A stretch of 64,000 nt of DNA from Pseudohalocynthiibacter aestuariivivens (lineage in GTDB: Bacteria > Pseudomonadota > Alphaproteobacteria > Rhodobacterales > Rhodobacteraceae). Positions 1 through 8,324 of this stretch are shown here, piece by piece. A program made the position numbers and the translations under genes. Positions within the stretch are counted from its first letter, which is position 1, and each line of letters opens with the position of its first letter. The notes under the pieces were generated by a model, which ran no database searches, was not told the origin of the DNA, and saw only the letters and a list, made by a program, of their open reading frames with translations. The DNA is taken from positions 496,001 through 560,000 of the forward strand of contig NZ_JAGFNU010000001.1 of NCBI RefSeq assembly GCF_018457175.1, given 5' to 3'.

Positions 1-1
1 G

Positions 2-169
2 GCGCAGCAGGTTGTTCGTGCGCTTGAAGGTGTGAACCTGATTGGGGCAGATTTGGTGGAAGTATCGCCACCATTTGATCCCACAGGCGGTACAGCCTGG
101 CTAGGAGTTTCGATCATGTTTGAGCTCATGTGTGTTTTGTCCGCTGCAATTCGGGAAAACCAGGCGTAG
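2..169 (+). CDS. agmatinase/arginase-family ureohydrolase, C-terminal end only
   Basis: An open frame enters from the left edge and ends at TAG 167-169, giving the last 55 residues. They contain the motif GADLVEVSPPFDPTGGTAW followed by a hydrophobic helix (VSIMFELMCVLSAAI). This matches the C-terminal end of the ureohydrolase family, where a conserved Glu in the E-V-x-P-x-x-D segment lies near the binuclear manganese site. Agmatinase is the commonest bacterial member, but guanidinobutyrase or another guanidino hydrolase is equally possible. The start and most catalytic residues lie outside the window. A guanidino or urea-related role would fit the creatinase-like gene 2 kb away, but that link is speculative. 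Confidence 0.75.
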   Translation, partial: AQQVVRALEGVNLIGADLVEVSPPFDPTGGTAWLGVSIMFELMCVLSAAIRENQA

Positions 170-232
170 CTATGACCGACAATCAAGTTTAGTTTTGTTT
201 CGCCTTCGGGCGAACGTCTAGCAGTCAACATG

Positions 233-592
233 CTAGGATTTCGTCGCAGATCGTGAATTGCGGATTGTTACACCTAGAAAAGCTGTGACATACCCTAGTA
301 TGGCTCCTAGCGTATCTGCCAGAAAATCCTGGTATTCACCTTGCCGGCCCACCATCGGCTGGATGATCTCGATTAGAAGCCCGTAAACAATCGCGGCTGG
401 AAGTACCCAGATCGCATTTCGCAAGTGAAAGTAGCAAAGCGGTATGACCAACGCCCAAAACGCCACCAAATGATGGAGTTTGTCTGAACTTATTTCCGGT
501 CTCTTGGGTGGTTCAATCAAAGGGGTCAGCGTCCCGATGGTGATCAACACAAAAATTGCGATCGATATGATCCAGGCCAACCGAGAAGACAT
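233..592 (-). CDS. VanZ-like small membrane protein
   Basis: A 119-residue integral membrane protein with about four hydrophobic segments. It has the VanZ-type pattern: an early DKLHHLVAFW segment, then a helix ending in EIIQPMVGRQGEYQDFLADTLGAILGY, where the E..Q, R and D..AD/G positions are typical. VanZ family members are small inner-membrane proteins; the name comes from teicoplanin resistance, but most bacterial homologues have no assigned function. The start at 592 has an AAGG sequence about 10 nt upstream. The gene stands alone, divergent from the lipoprotein gene at 700. Family assignment is fairly sure; function is unknown. Confidence 0.72.
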   Translation of the reverse strand: MSSRLAWIISIAIFVLITIGTLTPLIEPPKRPEISSDKLHHLVAFWALVIPLCYFHLRNAIWVLPAAIVYGLLIEIIQPMVGRQGEYQDFLADTLGAILGYVTAFLGVTIRNSRSATKS

Positions 593-699
593 AAAAAGTA
601 ACCTTGTTTCCTAATCTTCTACACATCTCAGCGTTTAGTTACCATTGTCTAAGTTGCAAAGCCATGTACTCTGGAAGTGTTAATAATTCAGGGCCAGTT

Positions 700-957
700 A
701 TGCGTGGTTCTCTCATAATCTTACTTTTCCTCACGGCCTGTAGTCCTTCGGTGTCTCCGTTTGGCGCAATTGAGCGTAAGACAATTGAGTATCAGCAAGG
801 TGAGGCGCTCATGAAGGATTGTTACCAGCGTCAACAGCGTTGCACTGAATGGCTGGCGTTCAAGGCTGACTGGGAGGCAAGATTGAAAAATGTCACAACG
901 TTTGAACGCAGCTTGGCAGCGCATAAGGCACGTGTTGCAGCGGGTGGATCTGTGTAA
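700..957 (+). CDS. small predicted lipoprotein
   Basis: An 85-residue protein beginning MRGSLIILLFLTACSP, a short lipoprotein signal with lipobox LTAC, so lipidation of the Cys is predicted. The frame is open upstream to 604, but the ATG at 700 places the signal peptide at the N-terminus and has an AGGG sequence just upstream. The mature part is short, charged and predicted helical, with two Cys (DCYQRQQRC) that could form a disulfide. I recognise no family. It stands alone between the VanZ-like gene and a hairpin at 987-1008. Confidence 0.6.
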   Translation: MRGSLIILLFLTACSPSVSPFGAIERKTIEYQQGEALMKDCYQRQQRCTEWLAFKADWEARLKNVTTFERSLAAHKARVAAGGSV

Positions 958-986
958 CCGTCGAAAATCATGGCCTCTAAAGGAAA

Positions 987-1008
987 ACCGCCGCGCTTTG
1001 GCGGCGGT
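987..1008 (-). terminator. GC-rich hairpin, likely terminator for the minus-strand GntR gene
   Basis: Arms CCGCCGC (988-994) and GCGGCGG (1001-1007) plus a flanking A-T pair form a perfect stem with a 6-nt loop. Read on the minus strand the stem is followed by TTTTCCT, as in a rho-independent terminator for the gene ending at 1158. On the plus strand it lacks a good T tract, so termination of the lipoprotein gene is less certain. Confidence 0.5.
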
Positions 1009-1157
1009 CCTTCGAAGCATCTCATTTACGCTCGGTTAAGAAGATATGCTTGGAATTGAAGCGAATTAGACTAGCTTCGACGTAATATTTATACCACAAA
1101 ATTTAGTGAGTCGCAGCATCAGAGTTTTCATCTGGTATCGGCGTGCAATTGATGCGC

Positions 1158-1841
1158 TCAAAACAGGTGCTTTCTTATTCGCTCAAATCCATATCCGATG
1201 TGTATTCTCTGAATATATCCGACTGCCTCTAAATCGTTCGCCGCAAGTGCGGCGTTGATTTCTGTAAGCTCATCAACCAGCGCCCGTGCCACGTCTGGTC
1301 CAACGATGTCACCAACACGGTACCACGTGCTGGCAGCCTGATAGTATGTTTGGAGCCAAAAAGACCGCAATACGATGTTTCCGATCAGGCTTGCGATGAG
1401 AATGTTCAGCTGGTGATTGAGAATGATATAGGACCGTAGATTGAATTCTTCGACCAATGCGTTCGCCTGTCTTAGCAAATCTGTCGCTTGCGATTTGTAA
1501 GCCTCCTCGATTTTAGTCGGTGTGGTTCTGCCTATTAGGGTCGCAAGATGAAGGCGCATTTCATAAACTTGCATTACTTCATCATCTGACAGCGAAACAA
1601 CAACAGTGCCAACGCCGTTGCGCGTTTCGACGAGGCCCAGATGGTTGATGCGGCTTATAGCGTCCCGTACCGGGGTTCGGCTGACGCCAAATTCCTTTGC
1701 CAGATCTGCTTCTTTCAATTGGTCGCCCGGACGATAGTCCAAAAAGCAGATGCGAAGCAGAATTCCACTCTGAATATCTTCAACAGTCGATTTGTTGCTG
1801 TTGCTTTCTGGCAGAGTATTTGACGCATCACTAAGGGGCAC
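1158..1841 (-). CDS. GntR-family transcriptional regulator (FadR-like)
   Basis: A 227-residue regulator with an N-terminal winged helix-turn-helix (about residues 20-88; LAKEFGVSRTPVRDAISRINHLGLV is the recognition region, then a G-x-G-T wing) and a C-terminal all-helical ligand domain of FCD type. It is divergent from the creatinase-like/nitrilase operon that starts at 2103, so it probably controls that operon and itself. The shared 261-bp intergenic region carries palindromic sequences (1942-1960 and 2007-2014) that are plausible operators. The effector is unknown; FCD-type members usually bind small carboxylates. Confidence 0.85.
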   Translation of the reverse strand: MPLSDASNTLPESNSNKSTVEDIQSGILLRICFLDYRPGDQLKEADLAKEFGVSRTPVRDAISRINHLGLVETRNGVGTVVVSLSDDEVMQVYEMRLHLATLIGRTTPTKIEEAYKSQATDLLRQANALVEEFNLRSYIILNHQLNILIASLIGNIVLRSFWLQTYYQAASTWYRVGDIVGPDVARALVDELTEINAALAANDLEAVGYIQRIHIGYGFERIRKHLF

Positions 1842-1941
1842 GAACCTCTCCTTGTTCCGAATTCAATGCAGTTGTTCCAGCGCTTCTAACGAAGTGAAGT
1901 TCATGAATGATAAGTTGTTCAAAACCGGGTTCGCTTTGCAT

Positions 1942-2014
1942 ACCTATATACAGCATAGGTTTAAATTTGACTTGTAGACTGATAAATTAGTTATTGACAC
2001 AAAAGATGTATACA
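1942..2014. promoter_or_regulatory. candidate GntR operators in the divergent promoter region
   Basis: An inverted repeat ACCTAT-N7-ATAGGT (1942-1960) and the perfect 8-bp palindrome TGTATACA (2007-2014) lie between the GntR gene and the operon at 2103. TATACA is present in both. FadR-type GntR proteins often bind short palindromes of GT...AC type, so these are reasonable operator candidates. No binding consensus for this particular regulator is known to me. Confidence 0.35.
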
Positions 2015-2102
2015 GGTCAACAATGCAGAAGCAAAGCTAATCCTCTAGGATTCGCAGCCAAACCTACCTGAAACCTCTGATTTTTTGAGTAAGGACCATC
2101 TC

Positions 2103-3260
2103 ATGCTTGAAGAAGCAAAAGTAAGAACTCGTGATCTGCAAGCGCGAATGAAGGATATGGGGATCCGAAAAGCAGTTTTCACCGACGAAAGCTCGATTGC
2201 TTATCTCGCTGGTTTTTGGGGATACTTGGGTATCGAATTTGGGCGCCCCACCATGCTTGTTGTTGACGCTGACGAGGCGCCTGTTGTGATTACACCGCTT
2301 ATGGAATCCGAGATGGTGGGCGCTATGACCTGGGTCGAGGATATCAGGGTTTGGGAGGACATGGGTCAACGTAGCTGGGGCAGGGCGCTGGGTGAAATTC
2401 TGGGCGATAACCCAAAAGAAATATGGATTGAACGAAACCATATCCCGGCCATAGTGCGCAATTTCCTGGATGACACATACCCGGGTACAAAGCTGGCTGA
2501 TATATCACCTGTTCTTGGTTCGCTGCGCGTGATCAAAGCGCCGCTTGAGATCAGTGTAATGAAAGAGGCAGGTGAGATAGCCGGTGCGATGATGACCGCA
2601 GCGCACGACTCTTTACGTGAAGGCGCACAGGAATATGAATCTGCGCTGGCCGTGATAGAGGCCGGGTCGCGCAAAGCGGCGACATTTCTTACTGACAAGG
2701 GTTGGGACAAATTCGTTTCGCCGATGATACATAACTTGCAAATCTTGCAGAGCGGAGCGGATACTTCGATGGTGCATCGGCGGGCAAGCGTGAAGGCATA
2801 TGAAAAATTTGACCCGGTCTATTTTTGTTTCTGCAACATGGCGCAGTTCAAACAATACAAGCTGGGCTTTGACCGCATGTTTCATATCGTTGACGTCACC
2901 GATCAGGCAAGGGACGTACAGGAAGCCGCAATCGCCGCGCAGCAGGCGGCAATCGCCGCGATCAAACCTGGTGTAAAAGCAGAAGATGTTGCCGAGGCTG
3001 CAAACGAAGTGTATCGCGCACGTGGCTATGAAACAGGCTATCGCACGGGCCGCTCAATTGGGGTGTCCTATCTCGAAGCGCCAGAGCTCAAGGCAGGAGA
3101 CAAGACAGTGCTGCAGCCCGGTATGACATTTGCTGTTGATGGCGGCATTTCCATCGATGGGGCAACTGCCGGACGCATCGGAGATTCTGTTGTCGTTACC
3201 GAAACAGGTTCAGATTACATCACAAGCTATCCGCGTGAAATATTGCTAAGCAAAGGCTAA
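2103..3260 (+). CDS. M24-fold hydrolase of creatinase/ectoine hydrolase type, metal ligands absent
   Basis: A 385-residue 'pita-bread' protein: an N-terminal creatinase domain (about 1-130) and a C-terminal M24 domain. In metal-dependent M24 peptidases the ligands are D, D, H, E, E. Here the first Asp region reads FDPVYFCFCNMAQF, the HG-x-G-x-x-x-H segment reads GRSIGVSYLE, and the final Glu positions read AVDGG and GRIGDSVVV, so most ligands are replaced. This is the pattern of creatinase-like members, which hydrolyse C-N bonds without metal. Candidate activities are creatine hydrolysis or opening of a cyclic amidine such as ectoine. ATG 2103 is preferred over an upstream in-frame TTG because AAGGA lies 7 nt before it. 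The next gene follows after 3 nt. Confidence 0.75.
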   Translation: MLEEAKVRTRDLQARMKDMGIRKAVFTDESSIAYLAGFWGYLGIEFGRPTMLVVDADEAPVVITPLMESEMVGAMTWVEDIRVWEDMGQRSWGRALGEILGDNPKEIWIERNHIPAIVRNFLDDTYPGTKLADISPVLGSLRVIKAPLEISVMKEAGEIAGAMMTAAHDSLREGAQEYESALAVIEAGSRKAATFLTDKGWDKFVSPMIHNLQILQSGADTSMVHRRASVKAYEKFDPVYFCFCNMAQFKQYKLGFDRMFHIVDVTDQARDVQEAAIAAQQAAIAAIKPGVKAEDVAEAANEVYRARGYETGYRTGRSIGVSYLEAPELKAGDKTVLQPGMTFAVDGGISIDGATAGRIGDSVVVTETGSDYITSYPREILLSKG

Positions 3261-3263
3261 GTC

Positions 3264-4061
3264 ATGCAGAGCAACTTGAAGGTTGTTGTTGGGCAATGCC
3301 CGGCAGATATCGAAGGTCCAACCGCGCGTCTGGAATGGTTGAAAGAAACGCTTTGGCTCATTCGTGATTTGAAAGCGGACCTGCTTATCCTGCCTGAGCT
3401 TTTTTTCACAGGTTACAATGTCGGTGGAAAAATTTCAGAGTGGGCAGAGGAAAAGAACAGCCCGGTTTTACAACGCGTCGCTGCACTTGCTCAAAAATAC
3501 ATAATCGCGATCCATTTTGGGTATGCAGAAAAGCGAAAAGGGGCCATTTTCAATTCTGCTATTTGCTATGGTGCGAATGGTGAAGTTGTTGGCCACCATC
3601 GCAAGTTACTTTTACCCCCCGGCTTTGAGGGGGAATACTTCGACGCTGGTGTGGATTTTACGCTGTTCGAGATGGGGGGCTTAAAAATCGCGACCCTTAT
3701 CTGTTATGACGCCGAGTTTCCTGAAAATTTCAGGCAGGTCGTTTCGGCAGGTGCTGATCTTGTCGTTGTGCCGACCGCCCTCGGAGAGCAATGGGGAATT
3801 GTTTCCGAAAAGCTTATTCCGACACGCGCGTTCGAAAATGGTGTTTTCGTTTGTTACGCAAACTATGCCGGACAGGAAAATGGTCTGAGCTATTTTGGCG
3901 GCAGCTGTATCGTTGGTCCGGATGGTAAAGATTTAGCACGGGCAGGCCCTACGAGTGAAACCATATTCGCAAATCTTGATTTAGACGCTGTTAAGGCAGC
4001 TCAATTCCTGCTTCCCTACCATATTGACCGGGCAAAGTTGCCCTGGGTGAAAAGACCCTAG
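3264..4061 (+). CDS. carbon-nitrogen hydrolase (nitrilase superfamily amidase)
   Basis: A 265-residue single-domain nitrilase-superfamily protein with the full Glu-Lys-Cys triad: E45 in LPELFFTGY, K114 in HHRKLLLP and C147 in ICYDAEFPE. The length and motifs suit an aliphatic amidase or omega-amidase/R-amidase branch rather than a true nitrilase. It is co-transcribed with the creatinase-like hydrolase (3-nt gap, AAAGG ribosome site), so it probably removes an amide or carbamoyl/acyl group from the product of that enzyme. The combination resembles the ring-opening plus deacylation steps of small compatible-solute breakdown, but the substrate cannot be read from sequence. Confidence 0.82.
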   Translation: MQSNLKVVVGQCPADIEGPTARLEWLKETLWLIRDLKADLLILPELFFTGYNVGGKISEWAEEKNSPVLQRVAALAQKYIIAIHFGYAEKRKGAIFNSAICYGANGEVVGHHRKLLLPPGFEGEYFDAGVDFTLFEMGGLKIATLICYDAEFPENFRQVVSAGADLVVVPTALGEQWGIVSEKLIPTRAFENGVFVCYANYAGQENGLSYFGGSCIVGPDGKDLARAGPTSETIFANLDLDAVKAAQFLLPYHIDRAKLPWVKRP

Positions 4062-4379
4062 TTTTGCTTAGTTTAGAAATACTCAGGCCAAGTCGCGTAT
4101 TGTCAAAAGGTTCCTTAGCAACACTCGCACAGTTCCCGTTCGCGATCAGGTTGTACCAATTTGCACATAATTCAACCAAATTCAGTGCAGCGTGTATTTG
4201 TTAATAAATTGTTAACCATTTGTTTCAATGAAATTATTAACAAAACCTTAATGGTGGCCCCTGCTTTTCTTTCAGCTCAAAATCCAGTTTGACGAACAGA
4301 ATAGCGTCAAAACAACGCCCTATTCCCCCGTATACATAGCAACCAGAAAATGAGCTGACATAACTGAAAAGAGATTCAC
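4062..4379. other. intergenic region, no gene recognised
   Basis: An AT-rich 318-bp stretch with no credible coding frame and no clear terminator. It must carry the promoter of the gene at 4380. Runs such as TTAATAAATTGTTAACCATTTG (near 4199-4222) are A/T-dense, but I see no defined operator. Confidence 0.4.
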
Positions 4380-4892
4380 TTGAAAAAGTTTTTGAATCTA
4401 CAAAAGACGCTAAAACTGTTCTCCTCAAAAGAGGATGGCAGTGTCACAACTGATTGGGTTGTTCTGACCGCAACAATCGTAACAGTCGGGCTCTCGACGG
4501 TTACAAACGTCTCGTCGGGTCTTTTGGGTTTGTCGGGGGAAGTTTCGAGCACTTTAGAGTCTATTGAAGTCGCCAGCGCCGCTACGGATGATGCGGGCGG
4601 TGCTGACAGCGATAGCAATTCAGAAAGCGATGCAGGCGAGTCCGGCGCGGGCGATGATTCTGCTGCAGACGATAGCGGCGCGGGCGAAAGCAATGCGGCT
4701 GACAACAGCAATTCCGGTGGTGGCAGCGACAGCAGTGCCAGTGCGTCATCAGGTGGTGATAGCTCAGCAAGTGATAGTTCTGCGTCTTCGCCCAAAGCAA
4801 ACAGAGCAGCACGGCGCGCCGCTAGAAGAGAGGCGCGCCGTGCTGCTAGGGCTGCAAGACGTGCGGCCCGGGCCGCGGCGCGTAATAATTGA
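4380..4892 (+). CDS. pilin-like membrane-anchored protein with Ser/Asp-rich middle and Arg/Ala-rich tail
   Basis: A 170-residue protein from a TTG start (no in-frame ATG upstream; AAAGAGA lies about 6 nt before it). Residues 1-50 resemble the N-terminus of Flp/TadE-type pilin-like proteins: a basic amphipathic start, then KEDGSVTTDWVVLTATIV, where a processing-like Gly and a D/E precede a hydrophobic segment. Residues 60-135 are low complexity, rich in Ser, Ala, Asp and Gly, strongly acidic. Residues 137-170 are almost only Ala and Arg, strongly basic. I recognise no full-length family. It is monocistronic, and no tad/cpa assembly genes occur in the window. Function is unknown. Confidence 0.6.
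   Translation: MKKFLNLQKTLKLFSSKEDGSVTTDWVVLTATIVTVGLSTVTNVSSGLLGLSGEVSSTLESIEVASAATDDAGGADSDSNSESDAGESGAGDDSAADDSGAGESNAADNSNSGGGSDSSASASSGGDSSASDSSASSPKANRAARRAARREARRAARAARRAARAAARNN
4805..4847. repeat. 16-bp perfect inverted repeat inside a coding region
   Basis: AGCAGCACGGCGCGCC (4805-4820) and its exact reverse complement (4832-4847) flank an 11-nt spacer. It lies inside the Arg/Ala-rich tail of the gene at 4380. The RNA would form a very stable stem-loop about 45 nt before the stop codon. A T tract does not follow, so it is not a standard terminator. Confidence 0.9.
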
Positions 4893-4980
4893 TAAAATCA
4901 AGTATTCTTCTGACGGCACGTGCACGCTAGAATCTTTGTGTGTTTGAAATAGTCGTTTCAAATTTGCGATTTATCGCCCC

Positions 4981-7425
4981 TCAACACTTAACCTTTTCCA
5001 TTTTGGGATCATACAGCGGCGCCAGATGAACCGAGCAGGGCACACGAACGGTAGCTACTTCAAGTTCGTACTCGCCAGACAAAACAAAATCGTTGTCGAC
5101 CCCGGATTTATTTCGGACATACCCCATCCCGATCGATTTCCCGATCGTGTGACCATAACCTGCGGAACTCAGCCAGCCGACCCTTTCACCGTTGCGATAA
5201 ATCGTTTCGCGACCTGATAGAATGATATCGCCATCAGCCACAAAGGACGCCAGTATTTTCGGCTTGCCGTTGGCACGTTGAGCTTCGACAGCGGCGCGGC
5301 CCTTGAAGTCTATATTCTTTTTCATCTTCACGGCCCAGCCGAGCCCGGCTTCATCGGGTGTATGATCCGGCCCAATGTCTGAACTCCAGGCGCGGTAGCC
5401 TTTTTCAAGTCGCAGCGTCTCAATTGCGCGGTACCCAGCATTGCATAGTCCATGTTTCGCCCCGGCATCATGCAAAGCTGCGTAAACCGCAGAGGCGTAT
5501 TCGACGGGCAAGTGAAGCTCCCAGCCGAGTTCGCCAACATAGGTGACGCGCAGTGCGTTGACCGGGCATCCAGCGATCCCAATGGTTTTAGCAGTGCCGA
5601 ATGGAAAGGCTTCATTGCTCACATCGACGCGGGTTATTTCCTGCAAAATATCACGGGATTTAGGACCCATCAGGGAAAGCACTGCATTGGACGAGGTAAT
5701 GTCTACAAGCTGTGCGTTCATACCGTCAGGGATATTGCGCGAAATCCAGTCAAAATCATGGGTCGCATAGCCTGTTCCGGTGATGATGTAATATTCGTCC
5801 TCTGCGATGCGAACGCAGGTCAGATCACATTCTATACCACCATGATCGTTCAGCATTTGCGTGTAGACAAGTGATCCTACGGGTTTCGCAACATCATTGG
5901 CTGCTATCCAGCTAAGGGCTGCCTCAGCATCGAGGCCTTTCAGGGTGAATTTTGCAAAAGAGGTTTGATCAAACAGAACGGCAGCTTCGCGGGCGGCCTT
6001 GTGTTCGCGGCTAACGGGGACGTGCCAGTTGGGTCTCTCGAATGTGTAGATATCACGCTGTTCTTCACCAGCCTGCGTGTCCGCAAACCAATTTGGGCGT
6101 TCCCATCCAAGCTTTTCTCCGAATACAGCGCCGTCTGACTTGAGCGTGTCATAGAGCGGGGATTTTCGACAGGGACGCCCACTGTCGTGCTCTTCGGACG
6201 GCCACGCCATGGTGTAGTGTTTGCCATACGCCTCGATCGTGCGGGTGCGAATCCAATCGTCGTCGAAATGTGGGCGGCCAAAGCGACGAATATCAACAGG
6301 CCATAGATCAAACGGTGGCTCACCTTTAGCAACCCATTCCGCCAGCGCCATACCTGCGCCACCACCTGCCGCGATGCCATAAGCGTTAAAACCTGCACCC
6401 ACGAAGAAGTTTTTAAGTTCAGGCGCCTCTCCCAGAATGAAATTTCCGTCTGGCGTGAAACTTTCGGGCCCATTCACCAGTTCCTTGACCCCTGCAGTCT
6501 CCAGCGCGGGAACGCGACCCAAAGACAGTTCCATCAATTGCTCAAAATGGTCGAAGTCGCTGTCTAACAAGGTGTAGTGGAATCCTCGCGGAATACCGCT
6601 TTGCGCCCAGGGAATGGGGTTTGGTTCATACCCTCCCATCACAAGGCCGCCAACCTCTTCCTTGTAGTAAGTTAAACGGTCCGGGTCGCGCAGTGTTGGG
6701 AGGTTGGCTGGCACGCCTTCGATTTGTTCGGTGACCATATACTGGTGTTCCATTGACACGAGCGGCACGTTTACCCCGACAGTTTTGGCAAATGTGCGTG
6801 TCCATTGCCCACAGCAGGCAATGACGACACCGCAATCAATACGCCCTTTTTCGGTCTCCACACCTTTGATGACACCTTTATCAACGTCTACCGACAACAC
6901 TTTTGTATCTTCAAAAATGCGTGCGCCGGCCATGCGGGCACCCTTAGCCAGTGATTGCGTAATATCGGAAGGGTTGGCCTGCCCGTCGGTGGGTAGAAAC
7001 GCGCCACCGATGACGTCGTCGATTGTCATCAAAGGCCAGAGATCGAACGCTTCCTTTGGGGTGAGAAGCTGCATCTCCAAGCCGAAGGAATGTGCCGTTG
7101 TGGCCTGACGCTTGACTTCGGTCCAGCGTTCTTCGGTACAGGCCAGCCTAAGCCCACCGTTCATTTTCCAGCCTGTGGCCTGCCCGGTTTCCTGTTCTAG
7201 CGTATTGTAGAGATCGACCGAATAGCCCAGCAATTGGGTAATGTTCGCATTTGAACGCAATTGTCCAACAAGGCCCGCAGCATGAAATGTGGTGCCTGAT
7301 GTCAGTTTCTTGCGCTCTAGCAAAACCACATCCCAGCCCATTTTGGCCAAATGATATGCAGTTGAACACCCGACGATACCGCCGCCAACGATGACCGCCT
7401 TCGCGGTGTTCGGAAAATCACTCAT
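4981..7425 (-). CDS. FAD-dependent dehydrogenase fused to GcvT domains (dimethylglycine/sarcosine dehydrogenase-like), module 1
   Basis: An 814-residue protein: N-terminal DAO-type FAD domain (VIVGGGIVGCSTAYHLAK at 11-28), FAO_M linker, then GCV_T and GCV_T_C folate-binding domains. H48 in TTFHAAGL is at the position that carries covalent FAD in mammalian dimethylglycine and sarcosine dehydrogenases. Such enzymes oxidatively remove an N-methyl group and pass it to tetrahydrofolate. Start 7425 (ATG, AAGGA upstream) is chosen over a longer frame to 7572 because it overlaps the kinase stop by 4 bp and begins just before the Rossmann motif. It is last in the proX-proV-permease-kinase operon. The exact N-methyl substrate is not determinable from sequence. 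Confidence 0.85.
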   Translation of the reverse strand: MSDFPNTAKAVIVGGGIVGCSTAYHLAKMGWDVVLLERKKLTSGTTFHAAGLVGQLRSNANITQLLGYSVDLYNTLEQETGQATGWKMNGGLRLACTEERWTEVKRQATTAHSFGLEMQLLTPKEAFDLWPLMTIDDVIGGAFLPTDGQANPSDITQSLAKGARMAGARIFEDTKVLSVDVDKGVIKGVETEKGRIDCGVVIACCGQWTRTFAKTVGVNVPLVSMEHQYMVTEQIEGVPANLPTLRDPDRLTYYKEEVGGLVMGGYEPNPIPWAQSGIPRGFHYTLLDSDFDHFEQLMELSLGRVPALETAGVKELVNGPESFTPDGNFILGEAPELKNFFVGAGFNAYGIAAGGGAGMALAEWVAKGEPPFDLWPVDIRRFGRPHFDDDWIRTRTIEAYGKHYTMAWPSEEHDSGRPCRKSPLYDTLKSDGAVFGEKLGWERPNWFADTQAGEEQRDIYTFERPNWHVPVSREHKAAREAAVLFDQTSFAKFTLKGLDAEAALSWIAANDVAKPVGSLVYTQMLNDHGGIECDLTCVRIAEDEYYIITGTGYATHDFDWISRNIPDGMNAQLVDITSSNAVLSLMGPKSRDILQEITRVDVSNEAFPFGTAKTIGIAGCPVNALRVTYVGELGWELHLPVEYASAVYAALHDAGAKHGLCNAGYRAIETLRLEKGYRAWSSDIGPDHTPDEAGLGWAVKMKKNIDFKGRAAVEAQRANGKPKILASFVADGDIILSGRETIYRNGERVGWLSSAGYGHTIGKSIGMGYVRNKSGVDNDFVLSGEYELEVATVRVPCSVHLAPLYDPKMEKVKC

Positions 7426-8324
7426 GTTTCGATCCTTAGGGATATGAATTCGGTGTAAGCCCGTTGGTAACGGGACAGGTTTTCGGCCGTATAGGCGGCA
7501 TAGTCGAAGTCGATTTCGGAGGTGAGTTCCGAAACCATGCTCCACATTGTTTCGCGTAGAAGAGAGGCGCATTTCATCGCGGTGTAGCGATGCAAAAGCT
7601 CGGCATCAGGCGCGCTGCCATAGTAAGCTTTCAACATTTGCACTTCAGCCTCGGGATCAAGCCCGCTGTTCGTGGCGAGACCACCCAGATCAAACAGCGG
7701 CGAGTTAAAGCCACCATATTCCCAGTCAATCAGCCACAGCCGGTCTTTGCTGCGCAGGATGTTTGCTGGCAACAAATCGTTATGGCCAAGGACAAGGTCT
7801 ATCGGGCCAACCGCGCGCTCCATAATCTGCGCCTGATCCATCAGATCGGGCAAAACACTAAGGTGTGATGAACCAAGATCGCGCAACGTTGCCGCGTAAT
7901 CGCGTAGAACATGGAACACCCAGAACGTAAGAACAGGCCCTCGCAGTTTCGGTGCGATTTCACGGTGAACACGGCCTACGAGCTCAACGGCCTGCATCAA
8001 CGTTTCAGGGTTGCGAACGTCAGCTTCGCTAAGCGGGGCCGCATCGACAAAATCAAGAACCATCGCGCCGGGTTCGGCATAGTGCACAGCGGGTGAAATG
8101 CCTGCTGCCTCGGCTGCGCGGCTGATTGCCAGTTCATTAAAACGCATGACGCCGTGCTCGGGGATGTCATGCCCCAACCGCACGACGTAGTCTTTGCCCT
8201 GATCCGTTATCAACAAATTGATGTTGGTGATCCCGCCCCCCAATTGGCGCGGATTTTCAGGTGATTTCCAACATGGAAGGGCAAGTGCCTGCTGAATAGC
8301 AGCTTGGATTGCGGGTGTAGTCAT
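7422..8324 (-). CDS. choline/ethanolamine kinase-like phosphotransferase, module 1
   Basis: A 300-residue protein of the APH/choline kinase fold. The catalytic loop reads HNDLLPANIL (181-190, catalytic D183) and the metal-binding loop IDWEYGG (D200), both typical of LicA/choline kinase. It should phosphorylate a small amino alcohol, for example choline or a related compound. It overlaps the permease upstream and the dehydrogenase downstream by 4 bp each, so the kinase belongs to an uptake and demethylation operon. That is unusual, because choline kinases normally serve lipid or surface-polysaccharide decoration. A paralogue is at 13409. Confidence 0.82.
   Translation of the reverse strand: MTTPAIQAAIQQALALPCWKSPENPRQLGGGITNINLLITDQGKDYVVRLGHDIPEHGVMRFNELAISRAAEAAGISPAVHYAEPGAMVLDFVDAAPLSEADVRNPETLMQAVELVGRVHREIAPKLRGPVLTFWVFHVLRDYAATLRDLGSSHLSVLPDLMDQAQIMERAVGPIDLVLGHNDLLPANILRSKDRLWLIDWEYGGFNSPLFDLGGLATNSGLDPEAEVQMLKAYYGSAPDAELLHRYTAMKCASLLRETMWSMVSELTSEIDFDYAAYTAENLSRYQRAYTEFISLRIET

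Noticed and set aside
2103-3260. Naming the M24 protein Xaa-Pro aminopeptidase
   Set aside because: The metal-binding residues expected for a peptidase are not visible.
4564-4947. Long alternative frames on both strands over the Ser/Ala-rich gene
   Set aside because: They are by-products of the repetitive GC-rich codons; only the 4380 frame has a pilin-like start and a coherent protein.
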